In this document: in pieces, positions 56,052 to 64,000 of the stretch
How the letters are laid out: each line of letters begins with the position of its first letter
Numbering within the stretch: the first letter of the stretch is position 1
Assembly (NCBI GenBank): GCA_003194445.1
Contig: PQXF01000007.1
Span: 1 to 64,000 of the forward strand
Direction: 5' to 3'
Source of the DNA: Candidatus Methanogaster sp.
GTDB lineage: Archaea; Halobacteriota; Methanosarcinia; Methanosarcinales; Methanogasteraceae
Length of the DNA stretch: 64,000 bases
Notes under the pieces: model-generated
Told to the model about the DNA's origin: nothing
What the model saw: the letters and a program-made list of their open reading frames with translations, nothing else
Database searches by the model: none
Program-made: the position numbers and the translations under genes

Positions 56052-57101
56052 ATGCACAAACCATCAAACCCCCTCTCCAGATACCATCACGTCTCTGCCG
56101 GAACCGAAGAGGCACGATTCTCGACTGCAAAGAACTTTCCCGCCGATTTCGACCTCGAAGCACCACTAAGCGATCTCTGGAGCATCCACGGCGATGCGAT
56201 GGGCGACTTTAATCGAGCGTACCGATTGGATATGTCAGATCGATCAGATCGATCAGACCGACCGGAAAGAGAGAAGAAACCGAACGGAAGATCCCTGCTC
56301 GATCTCAAGATCAAGATCGCAGACCGGATGCTTGAGAATTGTCACTTCTGTGACCGGAGATGTGGCACAAACCGGAAGAAAGGGGAGAAAGGGTACTGCC
56401 GACTTGGTGCGGTCTCGAGATACTCGTCAGAGTTTCTCCATTACGGCGAGGAGCCGGAACTTGTGCCATCGCACACGGTCTTCCTCTCAGGCTGCGTCTT
56501 CTCGTGCGTGTACTGTCAGAACTGGGAGATATCTACCCATCCTGATCTTGGAATCCCGATCCTTCCAAAAGACGTTGCAAGAATCGCTGCAACAAGGCGT
56601 GGTCTTGGCGCAAGGAACCTGAACTTTGTGACTCCGACGCCGCATCTTCACACCGTACTGCGCATTCTCGCCGAGATGAGAGTAAACGTCCCGATCGTGT
56701 GGAATTCGAACATGTACCACTCGGAAGAGGCTGCAAAACTCCTCTGCGGCGTTGTTGATGTTTACCTTGGAGATTTCAAGTATGGAAACGACGAATGCGC
56801 AAAGAGATACTCGAATGCCGATCATTATTGGGATACTGTCACGAGAAACTTCCTCTACGCTTATGGAGACTCAGAGATCCTGCTGCGACAGCTGGTGCTT
56901 CCCGGACACATCGAATGCTGCACCGCACCGATTATTGATTGGGTGCATGATCACATACCCGATGTCAGGTTTAACCTGATGTTCCAGTACGTCCCAGCGT
57001 ATCTGGCACGCCAGTATCCGGAGATTGCCAGATCGCTCACAGAGGGTGAGTGCGAGCAAGCGGACAAGTTGCTTGCCGAGAGCGGGGTCTACAGTGATTG
57101 A
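56052..57101 (+). CDS. Radical SAM protein, PflA/PflX-like (COG1313)
   Basis: 349 residues. An N-terminal Cys cluster CHFCDRRCGTNRKKGEKGYC is followed by the radical SAM motif FLSGCVFSCVYCQNWEIST (CxxxCxxC) and NLNFVTPTPHLHTVLRILAE, YLGDFKYGNDECAKRY, LPGHIECCTAPIIDWV. This is the COG1313 group of putative activating enzymes with an extra N-terminal Fe-S region; substrates are unknown. A SDRSDRSDRPER repeat near residue 65 is low-complexity (GATCAGATC-type DNA repeat). The start is uncertain: the N-terminal 70 residues are not conserved in look. Confidence 0.82.
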   Translation: MHKPSNPLSRYHHVSAGTEEARFSTAKNFPADFDLEAPLSDLWSIHGDAMGDFNRAYRLDMSDRSDRSDRPEREKKPNGRSLLDLKIKIADRMLENCHFCDRRCGTNRKKGEKGYCRLGAVSRYSSEFLHYGEEPELVPSHTVFLSGCVFSCVYCQNWEISTHPDLGIPILPKDVARIAATRRGLGARNLNFVTPTPHLHTVLRILAEMRVNVPIVWNSNMYHSEEAAKLLCGVVDVYLGDFKYGNDECAKRYSNADHYWDTVTRNFLYAYGDSEILLRQLVLPGHIECCTAPIIDWVHDHIPDVRFNLMFQYVPAYLARQYPEIARSLTEGECEQADKLLAESGVYSD

Positions 57102-57152
57102 CAGTGGTTCGTATCGCATAATTTTAAGTACTCCTGCCACGGATTCATACCC

Positions 57153-57536
57153 ATGAAAGAACAGACCGAAGTCAGGAATCTCAAAGAGGGCAGATATGTG
57201 ATCATCGATGATGAAGTATGTACGATAAAATCTATCTCGAAATCGAAGCCCGGAAAACACGGGTCTGCCAAAGCACGGGTCGATACCATCGGGCTTTTCG
57301 ATGGACAGAAGCGGTCGATCGTGCATCCCGTAGGCGCCAAGATATTCGTGCCGATCGTCGAGCGGAAGAATGCACAGGTTCTCTCGGTCACAGGCGATGT
57401 CGCACAGTTGATGGATATGGCTGAATACACCACATTCGAACTCCCGATTCCCGCGGAGTACAAGGATCGCGTGGTGGAAGGGGGCGAGATCCAGTACATC
57501 ACAGCGCTTGGCAAGATACGAATCGATATGCGCTGA
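57153..57536 (+). CDS. eif5a: Translation factor aIF5A
   Basis: 127 residues. The N-terminal SH3-like domain has RYVIIDDEVCTIKSISKSKP then GKHGSAKARVDTIGLFDGQK; the Lys in PGKHG is the hypusine site. The C-terminal OB domain has VLSVTGDVAQLMDMAEYTTF and the tail QYITALGKIRID. It promotes translation elongation and termination after Lys is converted to (deoxy)hypusine. Its stop overlaps the agmatinase start (TGATG). Agmatinase makes putrescine, which feeds the spermidine used for hypusine, so the pairing makes metabolic sense. Confidence 0.95.
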   Translation: MKEQTEVRNLKEGRYVIIDDEVCTIKSISKSKPGKHGSAKARVDTIGLFDGQKRSIVHPVGAKIFVPIVERKNAQVLSVTGDVAQLMDMAEYTTFELPIPAEYKDRVVEGGEIQYITALGKIRIDMR

Positions 57537-58450
57537 TGTTCGAACGCTCTGTCTTTGCGGATGCAGTCTCTACTTATGAAGACGCTCGCTTCGTGATATT
57601 CGGCGTGCCCTTCGATGCCACCTCCTCGTTTCGACGCGGAAGTGCTGATGCGCCTGATGCCATGCGGAAGGCGAGCTACAACTTTGAGACGTATAATGAT
57701 TTTTACGGCATCGATCTTGCTGACATTCCCACGCACGATCTCGGCAATCTCGATCTTGCTTATCTCGACCTTGGCCGCGGTCTCGATGATATGCTGTGCA
57801 TGACAGGGGACGCGGTCAGGGGGGTTATCAGGGACTCCAAAGTTCCTATTGTGCTTGGCGGCGAGCATACGCTGACCTACGGCTGTACAAGGGCTTTTTC
57901 CGAGGTATACGATGATATCGGGATCATTATCCTTGATGCGCATCTCGACCTGCGCGATGAGTACCTCGGGGCAAAACAGTCTCATGCGTGCGTTTCAAGA
58001 AACATCATCGACGATCTGACCGACCGGTGCGTCCTGATCGGGGTAAGAAGCGGATCAGCGGAGGAGTACCGGTATGCAAGGGAGAACGGGATTATGTGGC
58101 ATTCCGCAGACGAGGTCTCTGATGCGAGCATGGAGCCGGTGATGGGGCAGGCGATCGCTGCATTATCTGATCACGGCGCCCGCAGGATCTATCTCTCCAT
58201 CGATGCTGACGTGATCGACCCGGGATACGCACCCGGTGTCGGCAATCCTGAGCCGTTCGGGCTCGATCCGCGGGATCTGCGTGCCGCGATACGGATGGTT
58301 GCGCCGCATGTATGCGGGTTTGACATCGTCGAGATCAGCCCCGGGTACGATCATGGGGAGAGCGTAATTCTCGGCGCACGGCTGGTGCGGGAGTTTATCG
58401 CGGCAAAGAGCACACGGCAGAAGGTGGGGGGTGGTTTGCGAGTAAGATGA
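57536..58450 (+). CDS. speB: Agmatinase
   Basis: 304 residues of the ureohydrolase family: FGVPFDATSSFRRGSADAPD, VPIVLGGEHTLTYG (metal His), IILDAHLDLRDEYLGAKQSH (metal Asp/His), YLSIDADVIDPGYAPGVGNP (metal Asp) and CGFDIVEISPGYDHGESVIL. It hydrolyses agmatine to putrescine and urea with two Mn ions. In archaea it supplies polyamines for aIF5A modification and RNA. Length is normal. The gene overlaps aIF5A by one base. Confidence 0.93.
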   Translation: MFERSVFADAVSTYEDARFVIFGVPFDATSSFRRGSADAPDAMRKASYNFETYNDFYGIDLADIPTHDLGNLDLAYLDLGRGLDDMLCMTGDAVRGVIRDSKVPIVLGGEHTLTYGCTRAFSEVYDDIGIIILDAHLDLRDEYLGAKQSHACVSRNIIDDLTDRCVLIGVRSGSAEEYRYARENGIMWHSADEVSDASMEPVMGQAIAALSDHGARRIYLSIDADVIDPGYAPGVGNPEPFGLDPRDLRAAIRMVAPHVCGFDIVEISPGYDHGESVILGARLVREFIAAKSTRQKVGGGLRVR

Positions 58451-58462
58451 TACAAGGCAGAA

Positions 58463-58517
58463 CCCCCCATTACTTGTAATGCCTCCAGCGCCGACGCTTG
58501 CGTTAGCGGGGGGGAAT
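58463..58517. repeat. Structured GC-rich inverted repeat after agmatinase gene
   Basis: CCCCCCATTACTTGTAATG at the left and GCGTTAGCGGGGGGG at the right; CATTAC/GTAATG and GACGC/GCGTT arms give a multi-stem fold. The remaining 58518-58834 holds no gene; ORF 58607-58822 has no recognisable content. Confidence 0.45.
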
Positions 58518-58834
58518 GCCGCCAATGTACCGTTAACAGTTAAATACGTTTCCAGCAATTATAACCTACCCCACAAGGTTGAAAGTGTTGGCAGGATGTC
58601 TGCTGTGTGCACCTCCTCCCCAAAAGGATGATTAACATCATGAAAACGGAAGCAATGGAACAAGACAAATGGTCGAAAGATCGAGAACGCTGCACGGATC
58701 ATTCCCTTCCGCGTGGGTGTGATCGTATCTCGTGGGCATGCGGGCATGCGGACAATCGCGGTGGCTTGCGGGCGATAAGACAGAGGGGGTTGGGGGCGGC
58801 TGAGATGCGGAACAGGGTATAGGGGGTGGAGAAC

Positions 58835-59872
58835 ATGAGGCGAATTGGATTTCACGATAGAGATAAAGAGATGAAAGAGATCCGGGATATTTTAGATGCA
58901 GAGCCGTCACTTATCACTTTTGTCTACGGGCCGATAAACTCCGGAAAAACTGCTTTGATCACTCATCTGATCGAAGAACTCCCAGAGGACTACGTCGTTT
59001 TCTATGTAAATCTTAGAGGAAAGTTCATATCAAATTATGATGACTTCGTCCGTGCTCTGTTCAAGTTGGATCGAGAGAAGAAAGAGTACAAAGAGATATT
59101 AAGGACGATATCAGAAGTATCGCTAAAAAGTTTGAAATTTACAGGAATACCAGTAACAGAAGGTGTTCTGGACTTGTTTTTCAAAGAGAAGACTTATGAT
59201 GATGTGTTTGAGTTTTTAGAAGATTATTTCACAGAGATAGCGAAGAATAAGGTTCCGGTGTTGATCGTGGATGAACTGCAAAAGATAGGGGATGTCAGGA
59301 TTAATACGCATCTGATTTACGAACTCTTCAATCTGTTTATTCGATTGACGAAGGAGCTGCATCTGTGTCATGTCTTTGCAGTAACGTCTGATTCGCTCTT
59401 TATCGAGCAGGTTTACAGCGAGGCGATGCTGGAAGGGCGATGCAGGTATCTGATGGTGGATGATTTTGATTACGAGACTGCCGCCGCGTTTCTTGACGGA
59501 CACGATTTTACAGATGATGAGCGGACGATTGCGTGGGGCTATTGCGGTGGTAAGCCTGTGTGTCTTCTGGAGTTGATGAATACGAAAGACGATCGAAAAG
59601 GAAAGGCAGAAGAGATGTTTAAAATAAGAAAGGGACAGATAGAAGAGGTTATATATTCACTAGAAGCTAATGATAAGAAGATGTTTGATGCGGTGCTGGG
59701 CATTCTTTCGGAATTTATTGTGAGCGAAAAGACTACATATAAATATTTAAATGATGAAATTAAGTTTTTGGTCAGAAAAAACATCATTTTTGCAGATTCG
59801 GTGAATAAGGAATTGGTACCGCAATCACAACTGACGCTGTCTGCGATGCGGGAGGTGATGCGGGATGTGTAG
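58835..59872 (+). CDS. Archaeal AAA ATPase (MNS-class STAND-like)
   Basis: 345 residues from ATG 58835 (MRRIGFHDRDKEMKEIRDIL), preceded by GGGGGTGGAG; the tracked GTG 58826 is less likely. Walker A FVYGPINSGKTALITHLIEE, Walker B VPVLIVDELQKIGD, and a C-terminal winged-helix region with KMFDAVLGILSEFIVSEKTT. This archaeal ATPase group is abundant, often mobile, and of unclear function; some members act as regulators. No partner gene is adjacent. The sequence is AT-rich compared with the genes beside it, hinting at transfer. Confidence 0.82.
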   Translation: MRRIGFHDRDKEMKEIRDILDAEPSLITFVYGPINSGKTALITHLIEELPEDYVVFYVNLRGKFISNYDDFVRALFKLDREKKEYKEILRTISEVSLKSLKFTGIPVTEGVLDLFFKEKTYDDVFEFLEDYFTEIAKNKVPVLIVDELQKIGDVRINTHLIYELFNLFIRLTKELHLCHVFAVTSDSLFIEQVYSEAMLEGRCRYLMVDDFDYETAAAFLDGHDFTDDERTIAWGYCGGKPVCLLELMNTKDDRKGKAEEMFKIRKGQIEEVIYSLEANDKKMFDAVLGILSEFIVSEKTTYKYLNDEIKFLVRKNIIFADSVNKELVPQSQLTLSAMREVMRDV

Positions 59873-59941
59873 AGTTGAGATGACTTCTGGGCTGCTGCTT
59901 TGGAATCGCATCTCGCGGGCGTGCGGACGAGGGGTGGCAGC

Positions 59942-61897
59942 ATGACCTGCGTGCGGCTGGTAGCTGCGGCGCTCGTGGTAGTGCTTGCGGCGGCGGGTGT
60001 GGCTGCGGGCGCTGAGTGGGATGTGTATCCGGGCGGTTCGATTCAGGATGCGATTGATGGCGCAGGGCCAGGAGATACAATTTATGTGCATGATGGGGCG
60101 TATGTCGAGAATGTGTGTGTGGACAAGCGGGTTACGTTGATCGGTGACGGTGCGGATGTGGTGACGGTGCTGGCGGCGGATGCGAAGGATCACGTGTTTG
60201 AGGTGACTGCGGATTGGGTGAATATCTCAGGGTTTGCTGTGAGCGGGACAACTGGATATTGGACTGGTGTTATTCGCCTCAATAATGCTGACCACTGCAA
60301 CATCTCTGAGAACAACTGCTCGAACAACCGGTACGGTATCTTCCTCCACTCTTCGAGCTACAACACGCTCATAAACAACACTGCAAACTCGAACATTGTG
60401 GATGGCATTTCCTTGTACCATTCGAGTAACTACAACGCGCTCACAGAGAACAACTGCTCAAACAACCGGTGCGGCATCTGCATAGACTCTTCGAGCTACA
60501 ACACGCTCACAAACCACAATGCAAATTCAAACGACAATGAGGGCATCTATTTATCCTCTTCGGGAAACAACAGACTCACAGGTAACAACGTCTCGAACAA
60601 TGGTGTCGGCATCTCGTTAGGTGGTTCAAGCAACAACAAGCTCACTAACAACACTGCAAACTCGAACAATTACAATGGCATCTACCTATCCTCTTCAAGC
60701 CACAACACAATAACAGAGAACAACTGCTGCTCAAACAAAGGTGATGGCATCCACCTATATTCTTCGAACAACTACAACACCCTCTCAGAGAACAACTGCT
60801 TGAATAACGGTAATGGCATCTTCCTGTATTCTTCGAGTCACAATATACTCACAAGTAACACCGCCTCGAACAACTGGTATGGTATTTGGCTGTATGCTTA
60901 TTCTTCGAGTAACAATACGCTGACAGATAACATTTTCATAAATAATGGCTTCTTTGTCGAGTTTTCTTATCACAACACTGTAGAAAACAATACAGTAAAC
61001 GGTAAGCCTCTTGTGTACCTTGAGGATACAAGAGATTATACGATTGCAAACGCTGGACAGGTAGTACTTGTGAACTGCAATAATATTACCGCAGAAAATC
61101 TGAATTTAGCCAATGCTAGTGTTGGCATCGAGCTATGGGGGACCGACAATAGCACAATATCTAACAACAACTGCTCGAACAACGGGTACGGCATCCGTCT
61201 TGATTATTCGAGCAACTATAACAAGGTCACAAACAACACTGCAAACTCGAACAGCATGGACGGTATCTTCCTATACACTTCTAGCAACTATAACATACTC
61301 ACGAGTAACACCGCCTCGAACAACTACTACGGCATCTCTCTATCCTCTTCGAGCGACAACACGCTCACAAATAACAACTGCTCGAACAGCGACGACGGTA
61401 TCCACATTTGTTATTCGAGCAACTGCAACACCCTCATAGGTAACACCGTATCGGGCAACGACCACGGCATTTACCTACTATCTTCGAGAAACAACCTCAT
61501 TCACCACAACAACGCCCTCAACAACGTACAAAACGCATATGATCACTGCACCAATCAGTGGAACTCCACAACCACTGGCAATTACTGGGATGACTACACC
61601 GGCACCGACAACAACACAGACGGCATCGGTGACAACCCATACCCGATCCCGGGCGGCAGCAGTGTGGATCGATATCCGCTGATGGTGCCGTGGAGCGACA
61701 CACCACAGAAAGGTGACCTCAACTCTAACGGCATCCTCACCCCTGCAGACGCCGCAATCACACTCGAGATCGCGGTCGGCAGCCGCCCGTGCAATGCAAC
61801 AATGTTTGCCGTCGCTGACGTCAGTGAAGACAACCGCGTCACTTCTCTCGACGCGCTCATGATCATGCAGGCGGCGGCAGGGGCGATCAGTTTATGA
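59942..61897 (+). CDS. Secreted NosD-like beta-helix protein with dockerin-like tail
   Basis: 651 residues from ATG 59942 (MTCVRLVAAALVVVLAAAGV, a signal peptide); the tracked start 59900 adds a non-signal extension. About 20 parallel beta-helix turns follow, with the repeating pattern NNCSNN.YGI.L..SSNNTLT.N, the NosD/periplasmic copper-binding style repeat. The end of the helix (NYWDDYTGTDNNTDGIGDNP) and a dockerin-like pair (GDLNSNGILTPADAAITLEI, VSEDNRVTSLDALMIMQAAA) finish it. Likely a surface carbohydrate- or mineral-binding/lyase fold; function unknown. Sits between the ATPase and AOR genes. Confidence 0.88.
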   Translation: MTCVRLVAAALVVVLAAAGVAAGAEWDVYPGGSIQDAIDGAGPGDTIYVHDGAYVENVCVDKRVTLIGDGADVVTVLAADAKDHVFEVTADWVNISGFAVSGTTGYWTGVIRLNNADHCNISENNCSNNRYGIFLHSSSYNTLINNTANSNIVDGISLYHSSNYNALTENNCSNNRCGICIDSSSYNTLTNHNANSNDNEGIYLSSSGNNRLTGNNVSNNGVGISLGGSSNNKLTNNTANSNNYNGIYLSSSSHNTITENNCCSNKGDGIHLYSSNNYNTLSENNCLNNGNGIFLYSSSHNILTSNTASNNWYGIWLYAYSSSNNTLTDNIFINNGFFVEFSYHNTVENNTVNGKPLVYLEDTRDYTIANAGQVVLVNCNNITAENLNLANASVGIELWGTDNSTISNNNCSNNGYGIRLDYSSNYNKVTNNTANSNSMDGIFLYTSSNYNILTSNTASNNYYGISLSSSSDNTLTNNNCSNSDDGIHICYSSNCNTLIGNTVSGNDHGIYLLSSRNNLIHHNNALNNVQNAYDHCTNQWNSTTTGNYWDDYTGTDNNTDGIGDNPYPIPGGSSVDRYPLMVPWSDTPQKGDLNSNGILTPADAAITLEIAVGSRPCNATMFAVADVSEDNRVTSLDALMIMQAAAGAISL

Positions 61898-61955
61898 TGA
61901 GTGATGCTTACGCGGCAATCCGGATGTCTCATACTTTAGTCAGGAGTGACGATTT

Positions 61956-63665
61956 ATGAGTATGAAGATACATGGCTGGACCGGAAACATTGCAACGATC
62001 GATCTTGATTGCGGGACGGTCAGGCAGGATAAACTCTCGCAAGAGGTTGCAAGAGACTTTCTTGGCGGAAGAGGGCTTGGCGCAGCCATCCTGTGCGAAA
62101 CAACAGACCCGAAAGCAGACGCGTTCGACGCCCCGCTCATACTCGCAGTGGGTCCGCTCACCGGCATCGCACCGATGTCAGGGCGGCATTCGTTTGTCAC
62201 GAAATCACCGCTCACCGGAACTATCGTCGACTCGAGCGGTGGCGGCTGGTTCGGGAGTGAATTAAAACGCGCAAGGGTCGACGCGGTAGTCATAAACGGG
62301 CAGTCAGAGACCCCGGTGTATATCAGTATCAATGATCACGACGTGCGCATCGAGGATGCATCCGATCTCTGGGGATTGAACGTACGCGAGACTACGAAGC
62401 GACTGGAAGCGCATGGCAAAGTGGCATGCATCGGGCGGGCGGGCGAGAAGTGCGTCCGGTTCGCAAACATCATGAACGACTACGTCCATGCATGTGGACG
62501 CGGCGGTATCGGCGCTGTGATGGGACATGCGAGATTAAAGGCGATCGTGGTGCACGGAAGCACCAAACCAAGCATTGCAGATGAAGTAGGATTTGAAGAA
62601 GTGAACAAGGAGATCTCACGGCTGCTACGTGCAAGCCCTCCACTAAAAAGCCTTTCAACGTACGGGACGCCGTCGCTTGTAAGCCTGATCAATTATCTCG
62701 GATTGATGCCGACTAAGAATTTCAGAGACGTCCGGTTCGATGTCGAGTCGATATCTGGCGATTACATCGAGGAGAACTACGAACTGAAGCGACGTTCCTG
62801 CTACAAATGTTCTGTTGCATGTAAACACATGACAAAGAAAGATATCGAGATTCCCGAGTACGAAACGATCGCTATGTTTGGTCCTGATTGTGATAACGAT
62901 GATTTTGATAAAATCGTGGATGCAAACCGGGTGTGCAACGATTACGGGATGGACACGATCTCGTGTGGCTCAACCATCGCCTGCCATCAGGAACTGCGCG
63001 GAAAGACGCACGGATTACCGGAACTGGCATCCATGATCGGGGAGCGGGAAGGGGTCGGCGATGAATTGAGTACGGGATCGAGAGAGTATGCGGACGCGGT
63101 GGGCGCAGGTGACGTAAGCATGTCTTCGAAAGGGATGGAGATACCAGGATACGACCCACGCGGCGCACTCGGGCAGTCGCTTGCGTATGCAACCTCAAAT
63201 CGCGGCGCATGTCACATGCGGGCGTATATGATTGCGCCGGAGATCATCGGCAAGCCGAAACTGATCGACCGGCACACCTTTGCAGGAAAGGCAGGGCTGC
63301 TAAGCATCTTCCAGAACCTCTCGGCTGCGATGGATTCGCTCACAGTCTGCCGGTTCTCATCCTTCGCACTCTCAGCGGAAGAGTATTCGAGCATCCTGAG
63401 TGTGGTCACGGGAATGCGGTACACCTCAGAAGATCTGCTGCGGGTGGGCGAGCGGATATGGAACCTCGAGCGGATATTTAACCTGCGTGCAGGGTTCACA
63501 CATGCGGACGATACGCTTCCCAAGCGTTTCTTCGGAGATGGCGGCATCGACCGCGGTGAATTCGAAGATGCGCTCTATGAGTACTACCGCTTTCGCGGAT
63601 GGGGGCATGATGGTGTGCCTGCCGGGTGGAAACTCGAGGAACTCGGTTTACAACCGGATTGGTAG
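61956..63665 (+). CDS. Second AOR-family tungsten oxidoreductase
   Basis: 569 residues. AOR marks: FLGGRGLGAAILCETTDPKA, AVGPLTGIAPMSGRHSFVTK, SPLTGTIVDSSGGGWFGSEL, cluster cysteines CYKCSVAC and the later LTVCRFSSFALSAEEY, and GYDPRGALGQSLAYATSNRG. It is clearly diverged from the copy at 14630, by reading only around a third of residues the same, and shorter, with different loops (KHMTKKDIEIPEYETIAMFG). AOR, FOR, GOR and benzoyl-CoA-type branches share these marks; which one is not visible. Confidence 0.92.
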   Translation: MSMKIHGWTGNIATIDLDCGTVRQDKLSQEVARDFLGGRGLGAAILCETTDPKADAFDAPLILAVGPLTGIAPMSGRHSFVTKSPLTGTIVDSSGGGWFGSELKRARVDAVVINGQSETPVYISINDHDVRIEDASDLWGLNVRETTKRLEAHGKVACIGRAGEKCVRFANIMNDYVHACGRGGIGAVMGHARLKAIVVHGSTKPSIADEVGFEEVNKEISRLLRASPPLKSLSTYGTPSLVSLINYLGLMPTKNFRDVRFDVESISGDYIEENYELKRRSCYKCSVACKHMTKKDIEIPEYETIAMFGPDCDNDDFDKIVDANRVCNDYGMDTISCGSTIACHQELRGKTHGLPELASMIGEREGVGDELSTGSREYADAVGAGDVSMSSKGMEIPGYDPRGALGQSLAYATSNRGACHMRAYMIAPEIIGKPKLIDRHTFAGKAGLLSIFQNLSAAMDSLTVCRFSSFALSAEEYSSILSVVTGMRYTSEDLLRVGERIWNLERIFNLRAGFTHADDTLPKRFFGDGGIDRGEFEDALYEYYRFRGWGHDGVPAGWKLEELGLQPDW

Positions 63666-63719
63666 CCCTCGACCAATCGAAAAGCTTTTAGGGGGGAGGT
63701 CGGTCAGAAGATATGTGGG

Positions 63720-63959
63720 ATGACGAATGTAGATATGAGAAGATGTAATAAAGCGAAACCCGTGGTATACACGGGCATCGTTGCCGTATGTGTGATTGTT
63801 AGTGTTGCCACGTTTACAGGATGCATCGGGGAAGAAACCGCCACAACCGGAGTATCAGCAACTCCAACACCAACCGCGTTTCTAAAAACCGATCCGGACA
63901 ATGCAACGATAGATAAAACGCCATGGATGAAGATCATCTTTCAGGACATTTTCTTTTAG
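63720..63959 (+). CDS. Small putative lipoprotein
   Basis: 79 residues: a hydrophobic leader YTGIVAVCVIVSVATFTGCI with a lipobox-like TFTGC, then a Thr-rich linker (ATTGVSATPTPTAF) and a short tail. This fits an archaeal lipoprotein or a surface anchor. No domain. It follows the AOR gene by 55 bp and ends near the window edge. Function unknown. Confidence 0.6.
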   Translation: MTNVDMRRCNKAKPVVYTGIVAVCVIVSVATFTGCIGEETATTGVSATPTPTAFLKTDPDNATIDKTPWMKIIFQDIFF

Positions 63960-64000
63960 TTTCAACTATAAAACGCTTTGGTACACGTGCTATGGTGGCG

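Noticed and set aside
58607-58822. 71-aa plus-strand ORF before the ATPase gene
   Set aside because: No Shine-Dalgarno, no recognisable content, and overlapping minus-strand ORFs of similar quality.
60290-61560. Repetitive DNA in the NosD-like gene as a possible CRISPR or tandem array
   Set aside because: Repeats are in frame, degenerate and encode beta-helix turns; no conserved spacer structure.

Overview
The window looks like a euryarchaeal chromosome from the methanogen / anaerobic alkane-oxidiser (ANME-like) part of the tree. The evidence is gene content: archaeal-type prolyl-tRNA synthetase, exosome Csl4, RNase P Rpp30, aIF5A, a TRAM protein, a probable methanofuran enzyme (MfnD-like), two tungsten aldehyde:ferredoxin oxidoreductases, an archaeal 2-isopropylmalate synthase, a PGF-CTERM-type surface protein and several dockerin-like secreted proteins. 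TATA elements are archaeal and Shine-Dalgarno sites are strong. I cannot name the species.

Layout. (1) 1-14.0 kb, minus strand: a type I restriction-modification operon (hsdM, hsdS, hsdR) whose interior holds other defence genes. These are an AlbA_2/Schlafen-type regulator, a TIR protein, a Hachiman-like pair (DUF1837 nuclease plus Ski2-like helicase), an unknown 357-aa protein, and HicAB-like and AbrB/PIN toxin-antitoxin modules. hsdR is cut by an insertion sequence at the window edge; hicB and the PIN toxin are frameshifted. (2) 14.0-17.2 kb: an RNase HII relic, an AOR and Rpp30. (3) 17.2-25.2 kb: a tandem array of secreted-protein genes, one long ConA-like/FN3/PA14/PKD/dockerin gene (X) plus a smaller exported protein (A). 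Two of the three X copies have been cut down by deletions that fused foreign leaders, out of frame, to their 3' halves. (4) 25.5-27.2 kb: a complete but dead IS with 25-bp inverted repeats and a 9-bp target duplication, then a truncated ClpP-like gene. (5) 28.3-42.8 kb: leuA, an orphan hsdM with a truncated YhcG/DUF1016 gene, a B12-binding radical SAM protein, a NapH-like ferredoxin, a calcium-repeat secreted protein, small regulators, DUF2284, TRAM, mfnD-csl4, proS, an esterase relic and a prepilin peptidase. (6) 42.8-55.1 kb: a cobalt/corrinoid region with a btuFCD-like ABC transporter flanked on both sides by relics of the cobN 3' end, a DUF3344-dockerin protein, then full cobN and an upstream chlID fusion. 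(7) 55.3-64 kb: a small regulator, a PflX-like radical SAM protein, aIF5A-agmatinase, an AAA ATPase, a NosD-like beta-helix dockerin protein, a second AOR and a small lipoprotein.

How the parts fit. The corrinoid block would import cobalamin or a precursor (BtuFCD) and insert the metal (CobN-ChlID), supplying B12 enzymes such as the B12-binding radical SAM protein. The surface-protein genes share dockerin-like calcium-binding tails, but no cohesin is visible here. Frameshifts recur at short repeats (hicB, PIN toxin, leuA, gene X, IS transposase). They could be true decay or assembly errors, and that should be settled before any of these genes is called dead.
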